Part shown: piece after piece, positions 42,657-51,900 of the stretch
Position numbering within the stretch: the stretch's first letter is position 1
Layout of the letters: each line of letters opens with the position of its first letter
From: Pseudoruegeria sp. HB172150
Lineage (GTDB): Bacteria > Pseudomonadota > Alphaproteobacteria > Rhodobacterales > Rhodobacteraceae
Direction: 5' to 3'
DNA length: 64,000 nt
NCBI RefSeq assembly: GCF_013184805.1
Contig: NZ_JAATNG010000001.1
Location: forward strand, 1,302,001 to 1,366,000
Translations under genes and position numbers: made by a program
Notes under the pieces: model-generated
What the model was told of the DNA's origin: nothing
The model's database searches: none
What the model saw: the letters and a program-made list of their open reading frames with translations, nothing else

Positions 42657-43964
42657 TCAGGCGTCCTCCTCGATCATCAGCTCCGGCGTCAGGTATTTGC
42701 CGCGGAAGCTTTCGAACAGCGACACCGTGCGCCGCGCGATACCGGTCCAGCCGAATGTGCGGCGGGCGAACCGCGCCCCTTCCACCGTCAGCTTCTCGCG
42801 CAGCCATTCGTGCTGCATAGGCATGTTGATCATCGCTGCGAATTCCTGCGGACGGGTCGGATCGGCCACCAGCGCATGGCGGCCGAAGTCGATTTGCTCG
42901 AACAGCCCGCCGCGCGTGGTCAGCACAGTCGGCGTGCCGCTGGCCATCGCCTCCACGGCCGTCATCCCGAACGGCTCATAGCGGGAGGGCAGGGCGAAGA
43001 CCCCGGGCGCGCGGTAGTAGTTGGCAAGATCCTCGTCTGCGACATAGCCGCGCCAGTCGATCCGGTCCGCCACGCCCAGTTCCTGTGCCTTGGCCTTCCA
43101 CGTGCCGACCAGCCGCTTGTCCTCGTCGGAATTGGCCCCGGCCGCCAGCACCAGCCGCGCCTTCGGCTGCATCGCGACAAGATGCGGCAGCGCGTCGATG
43201 ATCAGGTCATAGCCCTTGTTCGTGGCCGCGCGCCCCACGACATAGACGTCGTCCTTCGACATCTTCAGCCGTTGGCGGATATCCGACAGCTGCGACGGGG
43301 TCACCGCCGTGAACCGCGCCTCGTCGATCCCCGGCGGGATCATCGTGATGTGGCGCGCGGGCAGGTCGTAGTGATCCTCGATCAGTTCCGCCTGATGCTC
43401 CGACGTGACGATCACATGGTCGCAGGACCGGTACAGCACGAATTCCTTCTGGATCCGCTCCTCGAACCGGTAATTTCCTTCGGCATCGTCCTTGCCAAGC
43501 GATTTCATGTCCTTCTGCTTCCACCAGCCCAGCGAATGCGGCGTGTGGATATGCGGGATCTGCAGTTCTTCGGCGATCTTCTGGCCCGAGACGCCCGCGT
43601 CCCAGTAATGCGAGTTCACTACATCGTACTGCAGCCCGTTCGCCCGCACCGCCGCCAGCACGTTCGACACGAAGTCGCCGTACCAGTCGTGCATGTCCTC
43701 CTTGCGGATAAACTCCTTGCCGCCAAAGGGGATGCGCCAGACGCGCAGGTTCTCGTTGATGCGGTCCTCGGCGGGCTGATCCTCGAACTGCCGTGTCAGA
43801 ACGTCGACTTTGTAACCGAGCCTGGCAAAACGCTTGGCAAGCTCCATGACAAAGACGACCTGACCCCCGGTATCCGGCTTGCCCAGTTCCGGCGAACCCG
43901 CCACGTAACCATGCAATGAGATCATCATCAGCGACCCGATCGTGTCGCCTTTCACCCCAGCCAT
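42657..43964 (-). CDS. GT4 glycosyltransferase, sucrose/mannosylfructose-phosphate synthase type
   Basis: A 435-residue retaining glycosyltransferase, GT-B fold, family GT4. The N-terminal STHGYV-like motif appears as ISLHGYVAGSPELGKPDTGGQVVFV and the donor-site motif SRYEPFGMTAVEAMASGTPTV contains the E-x7-E pair. The length and flow closely match sucrose-phosphate synthase and the Agrobacterium mannosylfructose-phosphate synthase. The ATG has AGGAGA at good spacing. It is the last gene of an operon with a matching phosphatase, so the pair probably makes a disaccharide osmolyte. Confidence 0.85.
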   Translation of the reverse strand: MAGVKGDTIGSLMMISLHGYVAGSPELGKPDTGGQVVFVMELAKRFARLGYKVDVLTRQFEDQPAEDRINENLRVWRIPFGGKEFIRKEDMHDWYGDFVSNVLAAVRANGLQYDVVNSHYWDAGVSGQKIAEELQIPHIHTPHSLGWWKQKDMKSLGKDDAEGNYRFEERIQKEFVLYRSCDHVIVTSEHQAELIEDHYDLPARHITMIPPGIDEARFTAVTPSQLSDIRQRLKMSKDDVYVVGRAATNKGYDLIIDALPHLVAMQPKARLVLAAGANSDEDKRLVGTWKAKAQELGVADRIDWRGYVADEDLANYYRAPGVFALPSRYEPFGMTAVEAMASGTPTVLTTRGGLFEQIDFGRHALVADPTRPQEFAAMINMPMQHEWLREKLTVEGARFARRTFGWTGIARRTVSLFESFRGKYLTPELMIEEDA

Positions 43965-44001
43965 CTGTCTGTCTCCTTTTCGCCCTGGGTGCCGGGCCGC
44001 G

Positions 44002-44736
44002 TTACTGCGGCAGCACCCCGTAATGTCTGAGCCCCTCCAGAACGCCGCCCGCATGGGGGGCCTTCGCGTGGTAGAAACTGCCGGCCGGCAGCGCCTCCAC
44101 AAGCTCCGCACGGGCATTGCCGACGGCAATGCCCGCTTTGCTAACGCCGAACATGGCAAGATCGTTCCCACTGTCGCCTGCCACCAGCAGGTTTTCCTCC
44201 GCCACACCCAGCACCTCGGCCAGATGCAGCGCCGCCGCGCCCTTGCCCGCGTTCGGCGGGATCACGTCGAAATCGTCGGTGCCGGACGCGATGATCCGGC
44301 AGGGCAGACCCTCCAGTGCCGCCCGAACCTCCGCCTGCGCCTCCTGCGGCACCGCGAAACTCACCTTGAACGCGGTGTTGTAGATCGCCGCATGCGGCGC
44401 GTGCCCCAGCGCCGCGATCCGCGAATAGATCTCCGTCTGCGGCCAGCCCGCGAACCGGTCCTGCCAGCCGGGCAGGGGCCCGCCTCCCATCGCAACCTCC
44501 GTCCCCAGCGCGGTGATCACCGCATCGGGCACAAGCGACGCCGGAAACACATCCGTCAAAGTCGCCGACACGCTGGCCAGCGGTCGGCTCGAATTCACCG
44601 CGAACCACAGCCTGTCCCGACCGGCCAGCAGCGCCTCGCCCAGCACGCCCATCGCCGCATCGTCGCCGGTCAGCGTGTCGTCGATATCGCTGACCAGCAG
44701 CCAGCGCCTCGTCCCGATATCTCCGGCCGCGGCCAT
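44002..44736 (-). CDS. HAD phosphatase, sucrose-phosphate phosphatase-like
   Basis: A 244-residue HAD-superfamily phosphatase. The nucleophile motif is SDIDDTLTG at residues 14-22, motif II threonine/serine is in FAVNSSRPL, and the acidic motif IV is GDSGNDLAMF. It resembles the sucrose-phosphatase/mannosylfructose-phosphatase (S6PP) group, in keeping with the downstream synthase. The ATG overlaps the upstream gene's stop by one base (TGATG), and it lies 37 bases before the synthase start. Confidence 0.85.
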   Translation of the reverse strand: MAAAGDIGTRRWLLVSDIDDTLTGDDAAMGVLGEALLAGRDRLWFAVNSSRPLASVSATLTDVFPASLVPDAVITALGTEVAMGGGPLPGWQDRFAGWPQTEIYSRIAALGHAPHAAIYNTAFKVSFAVPQEAQAEVRAALEGLPCRIIASGTDDFDVIPPNAGKGAAALHLAEVLGVAEENLLVAGDSGNDLAMFGVSKAGIAVGNARAELVEALPAGSFYHAKAPHAGGVLEGLRHYGVLPQ

Positions 44737-46289
44737 CACTCTCCCAACGGCGTTTCCAGCGGATGCGCGGGCAGGTCGTGGTGCGAGCGCGTGGCGGTAT
44801 AGACCGGCTCTTCCTCGGTGATCGGGCGGCTCAGCCACTCCATCGTCACGTCCTCCAGCCGCAGCTGCGCGCTTTCGGTGTAGAACCCGACACGGCCCTC
44901 GTCATAGGCATCGTCCACCACGCAAAGCGTCACCTGCCCGTTGATCGAGAACTCGATATACATCCCGTGTGTAACAATCTCGAGGTTCAGGTCCTTGCTG
45001 GCCGGGTAGGGCACGAAATTGCCGCTCTGCAGGCTCTCGTACTGGAACGCGAACTCGAACTCCGGCCGCGGATTGGCGCCCCAGCGCCGCAGCTGCGCAT
45101 AGCCCTTCACCAGATCGAGCGCCAGGTAATAGCCATCCGCCTCGTCCGACATCCGGAACACCAGTCCGCACTTGCCGATCCCCTCCATCGACATCTTCGC
45201 CCGTAGGCGGAAATCCTGATGCTCGCCCGGCAGCAGGAACGCCTCGTAACCGCTCAGGCATCCCACATGCAGCGCGCCGCCCTCGTTGGAAATCGTCGCA
45301 TGCGGATTGCCCAGCAACGTTTCAATCTCGGCCGGGTTGGTCACCTTGAACGGGTTGCGAACGATCTTGTCGAATTGGCTGAAGGATTTCAGCATCAGCC
45401 GCCCGCGCGTATCGGTCACCAGCTCCTTCGGCGGCGGCAGCATGCGCGCGATGGTCTCGCGGCCATAGATGACTTCCTTCCGCTGGAAGAAGTTGAACAG
45501 CAGCAGCTTGTCACCCGCCCGGCAGATCCGCGCCGCGTAATTCCCTTTCGGCAACAGCACATTGTCGGCAAAGTTCCGGAACGGCCCCGTCAGCTCGTCC
45601 GAGGTCCAGTAGTGGATCTTCACATCCTCACGGATCGACCCGATCAGGTAATACCGGCCGTTCAGCCAGAACAGGTTCGGCACTTCGACATCGTCATAGA
45701 GGCCCGGCTTGTAAAGCGGCGGGCCGAATTCCCAGCGGTCCGTTTCCACCTCGCGGGCGAGGCTGACGCATCCGCGCCGCACGATCGGCCCGTCCTTCAC
45801 CCGGCCGGCCGCCAGCAGCAGCCGCTCGCCGGTTTCCCGGTCGTGATAGAAGAACGGATCGCGGAAACTGACCCAGTTCCGGCCCTCGTCGGCGTTCGCC
45901 TCGTACCATTCCGGCGAGATTTCCAGCGGGTACTTGCCGCTGTTGCAGCGGGTCCAGTTGTAAAGGTCCTTGGACCGCGCCACGCCGATCCGCTGCACCC
46001 GCCCATACTCGGTCCGGCTCAGCCCGGTGTAGAACATCCGCCAGCTGGCGTCGTCGTCCGGGTCGCGGGTCACATGCATCGTCCACAGCATGTCATCGTC
46101 CCAGGCGCCGGGATCGTCGACGAACAGGGCGTTCTTCACGCGGCGCCACGTCATGCCGTCGCGGCTCACTGCGTGGGCAATGAAATCGTGGTTCGGCAGA
46201 ACCAGGTGGAACAGATGATAGATGCCGTCGTGATAGACGACGTCGACATCGCCGATGTCGGAACGAAGGAAACCGTGACTGGCGTACAT
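44736..46289 (-). CDS. GH32-like glycoside hydrolase
   Basis: A 517-residue protein resembling GH32 (invertase, levanase, fructosidase). The five-bladed propeller signatures are present: N-terminal DVDVVYHDGIYHLFHL with the nucleophile-region aspartate, FRDPFFY for the transition-state RDP motif, and DDVEVPNLFWL for the acid/base glutamate (EVP where ECP is usual). The C-terminal half is a beta-sandwich. It may split the disaccharide made by the following genes. The start is uncertain: an ATG 29 codons upstream is also open, with no clear ribosome site at either. Confidence 0.75.
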   Translation of the reverse strand: MYASHGFLRSDIGDVDVVYHDGIYHLFHLVLPNHDFIAHAVSRDGMTWRRVKNALFVDDPGAWDDDMLWTMHVTRDPDDDASWRMFYTGLSRTEYGRVQRIGVARSKDLYNWTRCNSGKYPLEISPEWYEANADEGRNWVSFRDPFFYHDRETGERLLLAAGRVKDGPIVRRGCVSLAREVETDRWEFGPPLYKPGLYDDVEVPNLFWLNGRYYLIGSIREDVKIHYWTSDELTGPFRNFADNVLLPKGNYAARICRAGDKLLLFNFFQRKEVIYGRETIARMLPPPKELVTDTRGRLMLKSFSQFDKIVRNPFKVTNPAEIETLLGNPHATISNEGGALHVGCLSGYEAFLLPGEHQDFRLRAKMSMEGIGKCGLVFRMSDEADGYYLALDLVKGYAQLRRWGANPRPEFEFAFQYESLQSGNFVPYPASKDLNLEIVTHGMYIEFSINGQVTLCVVDDAYDEGRVGFYTESAQLRLEDVTMEWLSRPITEEEPVYTATRSHHDLPAHPLETPLGE

Positions 46290-46725
46290 AGCGCGATCAT
46301 GGATCGCAGGAACCGCAGATGCAAACAGGCGCCATGTGATCAACAGCCCCGGTTGACGTGGCGTCGAATGCAACATTGGATACAGTCACATCAAGAACCG
46401 ACCATAAATTAGGCGGCAATCAGAATAGCGCCTAATTTTGCGCCACAAATTCCGAAGTGCATTTTGGCCGAAGACCATTTCCGACCATTCCGATGCGTGG
46501 CGCGACCGCCGCCCGTATGAAACTGCTCGGGACCCGTCGAATCTCGCATCGGCGACCCGGATGTGCGGTGGCGGTCGTTCCTGGCAGTTCTCCCACCACC
46601 GCACGGGTGCAACAAAAGCTGCGAGGGGGATGTACCGGTTATCAGCGTGACAGATCAACCGACCTACGTGCCGCATGTCCTGCGGCATGATCCCTCTCCG
46701 GCATATTTCTGAAGGGAAGAGACAT
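46290..46725. other. Divergent intergenic region, GH32 and urtA
   Basis: No gene. It contains a perfect 10-base inverted repeat, AAATTAGGCG (46406-46415) and CGCCTAATTT (46429-46438) with 13 bases between. Promoters for both operons must lie here. A leading AAGGGAAG ribosome site precedes urtA. Confidence 0.6.
46406..46438. promoter_or_regulatory. Inverted repeat, candidate operator
   Basis: AAATTAGGCG, 13 bases, CGCCTAATTT. Both flanking genes diverge from it, so a terminator role is unlikely; a dimeric regulator could bind it. Confidence 0.45.
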
Positions 46726-48009
46726 ATGTCGAAATTCACCAAGGCTCTGCTCGGCGCGACCGCCGGCCTGGCCATCTCCGGCCCGGCCCTGGCGCAGGAT
46801 TGCCCGATCAAGGTCGGCGTTCTGCATTCGCTGTCGGGCACCATGGCGATTTCCGAAACCACGCTGAAAGACACGATGCTGATGCTCGTGGATCAGCAGA
46901 ACGAGAAAGGCGGCCTGCTGGGCTGCGAACTCGAAGCCGTCGTCGTCGACCCGGCCTCGGACTGGCCGCTCTTTGCCGAAAAGGCCCGCGAACTGCTGAC
47001 CGTGCACGAAGTCGACGTGATCTTCGGCAACTGGACCTCCGTGTCGCGGAAATCGGTCCTGCCGGTCATCGAGGAACTGAACGGCCTGCTCTTCTACCCG
47101 GTGCAGTACGAGGGTGAAGAATCCTCCAAGAACGTCTTCTACACCGGCGCCGCGCCGAACCAGCAGGCGATCCCGGCCACCGATTACTACCTTGAAGAAC
47201 TGGGCGTCGAGAAATTCGCGCTGCTGGGCACCGACTATGTCTACCCGCGGACGACCAACAACATCCTCGAGTCCTACCTGAAGGATAAGGGCATCGCCGA
47301 GGAAGACATCTTCGTCAACTACACCCCCTTCGGCCATTCCGACTGGTCCAAGATCGTGGCTGACGTCGTGGCGCTCGGCGCCGACGGCAAGAAAGTCGGC
47401 GTGATCTCGACCATCAACGGCGACGCCAACGTCGGCTTCTACAAGGAACTCGCCGCCGCCGGTATCTCGGCCGACGATATCCCTGTCGTCGCATTCTCGG
47501 TGGGTGAGGAAGAACTGTCGGGCCTCGACACGTCGAACCTTGTCGGCCACCTGGCAGCCTGGAACTACTTCATGTCCGCCGATACCGACGAGAACGAAGC
47601 GTTCATCGAAGCCTGGCACGAGTTCATCGGCGACGATGCCCGCGTGACCAATGACCCGATGGAAGCGCACTACATCGGCTTCAACATGTGGGTGAACGCG
47701 GTCACCGAGGCTGAAACCACCGACGTCGACGCAGTACGCTCGGCCATGTGGGGCCAGGAGTTCCCGAACCTGACCGGCGGCACCGCCGTGATGGGCGTGA
47801 ACCACCACCTGTCCAAGCCGGTTCTGATCGGCGAGATCCTCGAGGACGGCCAGTTCGACATCATCTCGGAAACCGACCCGGTTCCGGGCGATGCCTGGAC
47901 CGATTTCCTGCCGGAATCCGCTGTCCTGAAGTCGGACTGGAAGGATCTCGAATGCGGTATGTACAACACCGAGACCTCGACCTGCGTTCAGATCAAGTCG
48001 AACTACTAA
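46726..48009 (+). CDS. urtA: Urea ABC transporter substrate-binding protein
   Basis: A 427-residue periplasmic protein with a signal peptide (MSKFTKALLGATAGLAISGPALAQ). The mature protein is a Leu/Ile/Val-binding-type urea receptor; characteristic segments are IKVGVLHSLSGTMAISE and FYPVQYEGEESSKNVFYTGAAPNQQ. It captures urea and passes it to the UrtBC permease. The ATG has an AAGGGAAG site; the frame is open 17 codons further upstream. Confidence 0.97.
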   Translation: MSKFTKALLGATAGLAISGPALAQDCPIKVGVLHSLSGTMAISETTLKDTMLMLVDQQNEKGGLLGCELEAVVVDPASDWPLFAEKARELLTVHEVDVIFGNWTSVSRKSVLPVIEELNGLLFYPVQYEGEESSKNVFYTGAAPNQQAIPATDYYLEELGVEKFALLGTDYVYPRTTNNILESYLKDKGIAEEDIFVNYTPFGHSDWSKIVADVVALGADGKKVGVISTINGDANVGFYKELAAAGISADDIPVVAFSVGEEELSGLDTSNLVGHLAAWNYFMSADTDENEAFIEAWHEFIGDDARVTNDPMEAHYIGFNMWVNAVTEAETTDVDAVRSAMWGQEFPNLTGGTAVMGVNHHLSKPVLIGEILEDGQFDIISETDPVPGDAWTDFLPESAVLKSDWKDLECGMYNTETSTCVQIKSNY

Positions 48010-48064
48010 ACTGACCGGCGCGGGGGGCGATGAGCCTCCCGCGCACCCCTTTAAGGGCGCAGGC

Positions 48065-50059
48065 ATGACACGCATCCTTTGCACTCTGATCGCGAGCCTT
48101 CTGGCGTGTCTCGCGACCCTGGCCTCCGCCCAGGACGATACCGCCACGGACCTGTCCGAGATCCAGGCGCTGCTGCAGCAGCACCGCGAGATAATCGAGA
48201 AATCCTCCCGTACCACGATCCAGCCAGCCATCGACGCGCTCGCCGACAGCGGCCTTCCCGCCGCGCGCGAAGTGCTGGAAAAATGGCAGGCGCGCGAGAT
48301 GTGGCAGAACGAGGAAACCGGGCTGTTCTACTTCGTCGAAGAGGCCGGCGAGGATGCGGACGGCGAGGACCTGCTGAAACTCTTCGACATCGCTACCAGG
48401 GAAGAGCTGGAAACCGTCCTCGAGGACGACATGGACCAGCTCAAGCCCAACAGCGGCATCCGCGCTCTGATGGGCGCCGCGCTGGTCCGCTTCCAGTTGA
48501 AAGATCCGTCCCCCATCGTTCGCTCCGGCGCCCTCGCCGCGATCGAGCGCGACGCCGAGGAATCCCACCTCGCCACCCTGCGCGCCGCCATGGGCGAAGA
48601 GGAAAACGCCGCCATCCAGGCCCGCATGCAGCGCCTAGAACGCCTGCTGACCATCCGCTTCGGCGAAACGGATGAAGAAAAGATCGAGGCCATCGAAAGC
48701 TTCCACGGCGACCTCGGCGTCGACGTCCGCGCCACGCTCAACCCGCTCCTCGCCACCCGCATCATGGCGGCCGAGGGCGAGGTGCCGGAAGATCCCGCGC
48801 TGGCCGACGAACTCAAGGCCGGGTCCGAGGAACTCCCCTATGACGAAGCCTACCGCATCCTCGTCTCCAACGACCTCGCGCCGCCGCTGATCAACCGCAA
48901 TGACCAGAAGGCCGCGCTGATCGCGAACATCGACAACGGCAAGGTGGCCGGCATCGAAGTCGCCAGCCTCGACACCGACACCGCCCGCGACATGGCCTAC
49001 GACGCCCTCGTCGAGGCCGGCACCGTCAACGCCGCCGCGACCGAAAGCGAGATCGACGACATCCTCGCCAACTTCTCTTTCTACACCGTCTACACCGCCA
49101 CCTCGCCGCAGGTGGCGCTTGCCGCCGCCGCCGCGCTGCAATCCATCGACACCACCGTCGCGGTGAACCAGTTCCTCGACCTGACGCTCGACGCGCTGTC
49201 GCTCGCCTCGATCTACTTCCTCGCCGCCATCGGCCTCGCCATCACCTTCGGCGTGATGCGCGTCATCAACATGGCGCATGGCGAGTTCATCATGATGGGC
49301 GCCTATACCGGCTACGTCGTGCAGCAGATCGTGCCCGACTACACCGTCTCCATCGCCATCGCGATCCCGGCGGCCTTCGTCGTCACCTTCGCGGCGGGCG
49401 TCGCGATGGAACGGCTGGTGATCCGCCACCTCTACCACCGTCCGCTCGAAACCCTGCTCGCCACCTTCGGCATCTCGATCGCGCTGCAGCAGCTGGCAAA
49501 GAACATCTTCGGTACCCAGGCGCGGCCGCTGACCTCGCCCGACTGGCTGGGCGGCGCGATGGTCATCAACGACGTGGTCTCGATCAGCTACATCCGCATC
49601 GCGATCTTCGTCCTCGCGCTGATCTTCCTCGGCGTCTTCCTGTTCATCATGAACCGCACCCGCGTCGGGCTAGAGGTGCGCGCTGTTACTCAGAACCCGC
49701 GCATGGCCGCCTCGATGGGGATCAACCCCGACCGCATCAACATGCTGACCTTTGGCCTCGGCTCCGGCATCGCCGGCATCGCGGGCGTCGCCATCGGCCT
49801 CTATGCACAGGTCACCTCGGAACTCGGCCAGGCCTATATCGTGCAAAGCTTCATGACAGTGGTCGTAGGCGGCGTCGGCAACATCTGGGGCACGCTGCTG
49901 GGCGCCACGCTGATCGGCTTCCTGCAGAAGTTCATCGAGTGGTTCAACCCGTCGAACACGCTGGCGGCGCAGACCTACATGATCATCTTCATCATCATCT
50001 TCATCCAGTTCCGGCCAAGGGGTCTCATCGCCCTCAAGGGCCGCGCGGCGGAGGCTTAG
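48065..50059 (+). CDS. urtB: Urea ABC transporter permease UrtB
   Basis: A 664-residue permease. A signal peptide (residues 1-24) and a 320-residue helical periplasmic region (HEAT-like repeats, many acidic residues) precede the LivH-type permease domain, which opens FLDLTLDALSLASIYFLAAIGLAITFGVMRVINMAHGEF. It lies after urtA with a 55-base gap. UrtB N-terminal extensions of this kind are typical in proteobacteria. Confidence 0.95.
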   Translation: MTRILCTLIASLLACLATLASAQDDTATDLSEIQALLQQHREIIEKSSRTTIQPAIDALADSGLPAAREVLEKWQAREMWQNEETGLFYFVEEAGEDADGEDLLKLFDIATREELETVLEDDMDQLKPNSGIRALMGAALVRFQLKDPSPIVRSGALAAIERDAEESHLATLRAAMGEEENAAIQARMQRLERLLTIRFGETDEEKIEAIESFHGDLGVDVRATLNPLLATRIMAAEGEVPEDPALADELKAGSEELPYDEAYRILVSNDLAPPLINRNDQKAALIANIDNGKVAGIEVASLDTDTARDMAYDALVEAGTVNAAATESEIDDILANFSFYTVYTATSPQVALAAAAALQSIDTTVAVNQFLDLTLDALSLASIYFLAAIGLAITFGVMRVINMAHGEFIMMGAYTGYVVQQIVPDYTVSIAIAIPAAFVVTFAAGVAMERLVIRHLYHRPLETLLATFGISIALQQLAKNIFGTQARPLTSPDWLGGAMVINDVVSISYIRIAIFVLALIFLGVFLFIMNRTRVGLEVRAVTQNPRMAASMGINPDRINMLTFGLGSGIAGIAGVAIGLYAQVTSELGQAYIVQSFMTVVVGGVGNIWGTLLGATLIGFLQKFIEWFNPSNTLAAQTYMIIFIIIFIQFRPRGLIALKGRAAEA

Positions 50060-50168
50060 GGCATGCTGTTACGACCGACACGCTCTGCCGCGCGCAAGCC
50101 GCTTCCCGGCGCCGGGGCCAAGGCATATTCTGCCGGTACGGATCGAATTGAAAACAGGAATAGTCTCA

Positions 50169-50573
50169 ATGCGTTGGATTGCACTGCTCGTGGCGTTGAC
50201 CGCGTCTCCCGCGATGGCGGATGTCTTCAGCTTCGAAACGCCGTCGGGGAACATCGAATGCTCGGTGGGGATCGGGCGGAACTCCGCGGATATCATTTGC
50301 GAGATCATTCAGAAGAACGGCCCGCCGGCGCGTCCGTGGCCTGCGGATTGCGCGCAGGTCTGGGGGCATCGCTTCATGCTGCGAGAGCGCGGCCCGGTGG
50401 AAATGCAATGTGCCCCGCCGCCGAAGAACCTGTCGTACTCGGACAAGGCGCCCTACGGGGTAACCGGCGAATTCGGCGGCATCACCTGCCTGTCGGAACG
50501 CACCGGATTCCAGTGTTCGAACCTGGACGGCCACGGCTTCTTCCTGTCGAGGGCGCGCCAGAGCGTCTACTGA
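50169..50573 (+). CDS. Secreted cysteine-rich protein (DUF6636-like)
   Basis: A 134-residue protein with a signal peptide (MRWIALLVALTASPAMAD). The mature part has six cysteines and a sequence reading FSFETPSGNIECSVG, APYGVTGEFGGITCLSERTGFQC, as in short exported proteins of Rhodobacterales grouped as DUF6636. Its ATG has AGGAA nearby; the frame extends back to a TTG. It sits between urtB and urtC in the same direction, which is unusual for that operon. The role is unknown. Confidence 0.75.
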   Translation: MRWIALLVALTASPAMADVFSFETPSGNIECSVGIGRNSADIICEIIQKNGPPARPWPADCAQVWGHRFMLRERGPVEMQCAPPPKNLSYSDKAPYGVTGEFGGITCLSERTGFQCSNLDGHGFFLSRARQSVY

Positions 50574-50616
50574 CCTCCGGTCGCCCCGGAACGGCCGGAC
50601 ATGCGGGGGGCGCGGC

Positions 50617-51900
50617 ATGACCGACCAGACCTCCACTCTCTCCGCCTCCTACCCGGATGGCGGCGCACCGCGCGCAAAGCCATTCGTCATGCGCCACCCC
50701 TCGGTGCTGATCTTCCTCGCCTGCCTCGCGATCTTCACGGTGGGCGTGACGATCCTGTCGGAAGGTTTCGGGATCGGCGTGATCTCCACCTCCTTCATCA
50801 AGACGCTGGGCAAGACGCTCTGCCTCTGCCTTGTCGCCCTCGCGATGGATCTGGTCTGGGGCTACACCGGCATCCTCTCGCTTGGCCATTTCGCCTTCTT
50901 CGGTCTCGGCGGTTATGCCATCGGCATGTGGCTGATGTACGAACGGACCCGGCTGATCGTGGTCGACTCGATGGCCAACGCGGCCCTGCCGCCGACGCCA
51001 CAGGAGATATCCGACGGCATCGCGACGCAGATCTTCGGCGTCGTCGGCGCCTCCGAATTCCCGCCGGTCTGGGCCACAGCCCATTCATTACCGCTACAGC
51101 TTCTGGCGGTCGTGCTGTTGCCCGGCCTGCTGGCGCTGGTCTTCGGCTGGCTCGCCTTCCGCTCCCGCGTCACCGGCGTCTACCTGTCGATCCTGACGCA
51201 GGCGATGACTTTGGCGCTGTCGCTCTACCTGTTCCAGAACGACAGCGGCCTCCGGGGCAATAACGGCCTCTCGGGCCTGCAGAACCTGCCAGGCGTCTCG
51301 GCGCCACAGTCGGTGGTGTCGATGTGGTTTCTCTGGGGGTCGGCGCTGGCGCTCGGGCTGGGCTACGTCCTCTGCGCCTGGGTCGTCTCGGGCAAATTCG
51401 GCTCGGTGATACGCGGCATCCGGGATGACGAGGCGCGCGTGCGCTTCCTCGGTTACTCGGTCGAGGGCTACAAGCTTTTCGTCTTCACCCTGACCGCCGT
51501 GATCGCCGGCATCGCCGGCGCGCTCTATTACCCGCAGGCCGGCATCATCAACCCGGCAGAGATTGCACCAATCGCCTCGATCTACCTCGCTGTCTGGGTC
51601 GCCATCGGGGGCAGGGGCCGGCTCTATGGCGCGGTCATCGGCGCCGCGTTCGTCAGCCTCGTCTCCACATGGTTCACCGGCGGGCAGGCGCCCGACATCA
51701 ACCTCGGCTTCTACACGATACACTGGGTCGACTGGTGGCTGATCCTGCTGGGCCTGTCCTTCGTTCTCGTCACGCTGTTCTTCCCGAAAGGCATCGGCGG
51801 CATCTTCGACATCATCGCCGAACGCCGGACGCCCGAACGCCACGGCGCCGACCTGGGCCCCGATCAGGGCAGCCTGCGTGAACAGGAGGCTGACGAATGA
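50617..51900 (+). CDS. urtC: Urea ABC transporter permease UrtC
   Basis: A 427-residue LivM-type permease with about ten membrane helices. The signature is ALAMDLVWGYTGILSLGHFAFFGLGGYAIGMW. A long loop follows the fourth helix, and GSVIRGIRDDEARVRFLGYSVEGYKLFVF is the cytoplasmic EAA-like segment that meets the ATPase. Its stop overlaps urtD by 4 bases. Confidence 0.95.
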   Translation: MTDQTSTLSASYPDGGAPRAKPFVMRHPSVLIFLACLAIFTVGVTILSEGFGIGVISTSFIKTLGKTLCLCLVALAMDLVWGYTGILSLGHFAFFGLGGYAIGMWLMYERTRLIVVDSMANAALPPTPQEISDGIATQIFGVVGASEFPPVWATAHSLPLQLLAVVLLPGLLALVFGWLAFRSRVTGVYLSILTQAMTLALSLYLFQNDSGLRGNNGLSGLQNLPGVSAPQSVVSMWFLWGSALALGLGYVLCAWVVSGKFGSVIRGIRDDEARVRFLGYSVEGYKLFVFTLTAVIAGIAGALYYPQAGIINPAEIAPIASIYLAVWVAIGGRGRLYGAVIGAAFVSLVSTWFTGGQAPDINLGFYTIHWVDWWLILLGLSFVLVTLFFPKGIGGIFDIIAERRTPERHGADLGPDQGSLREQEADE

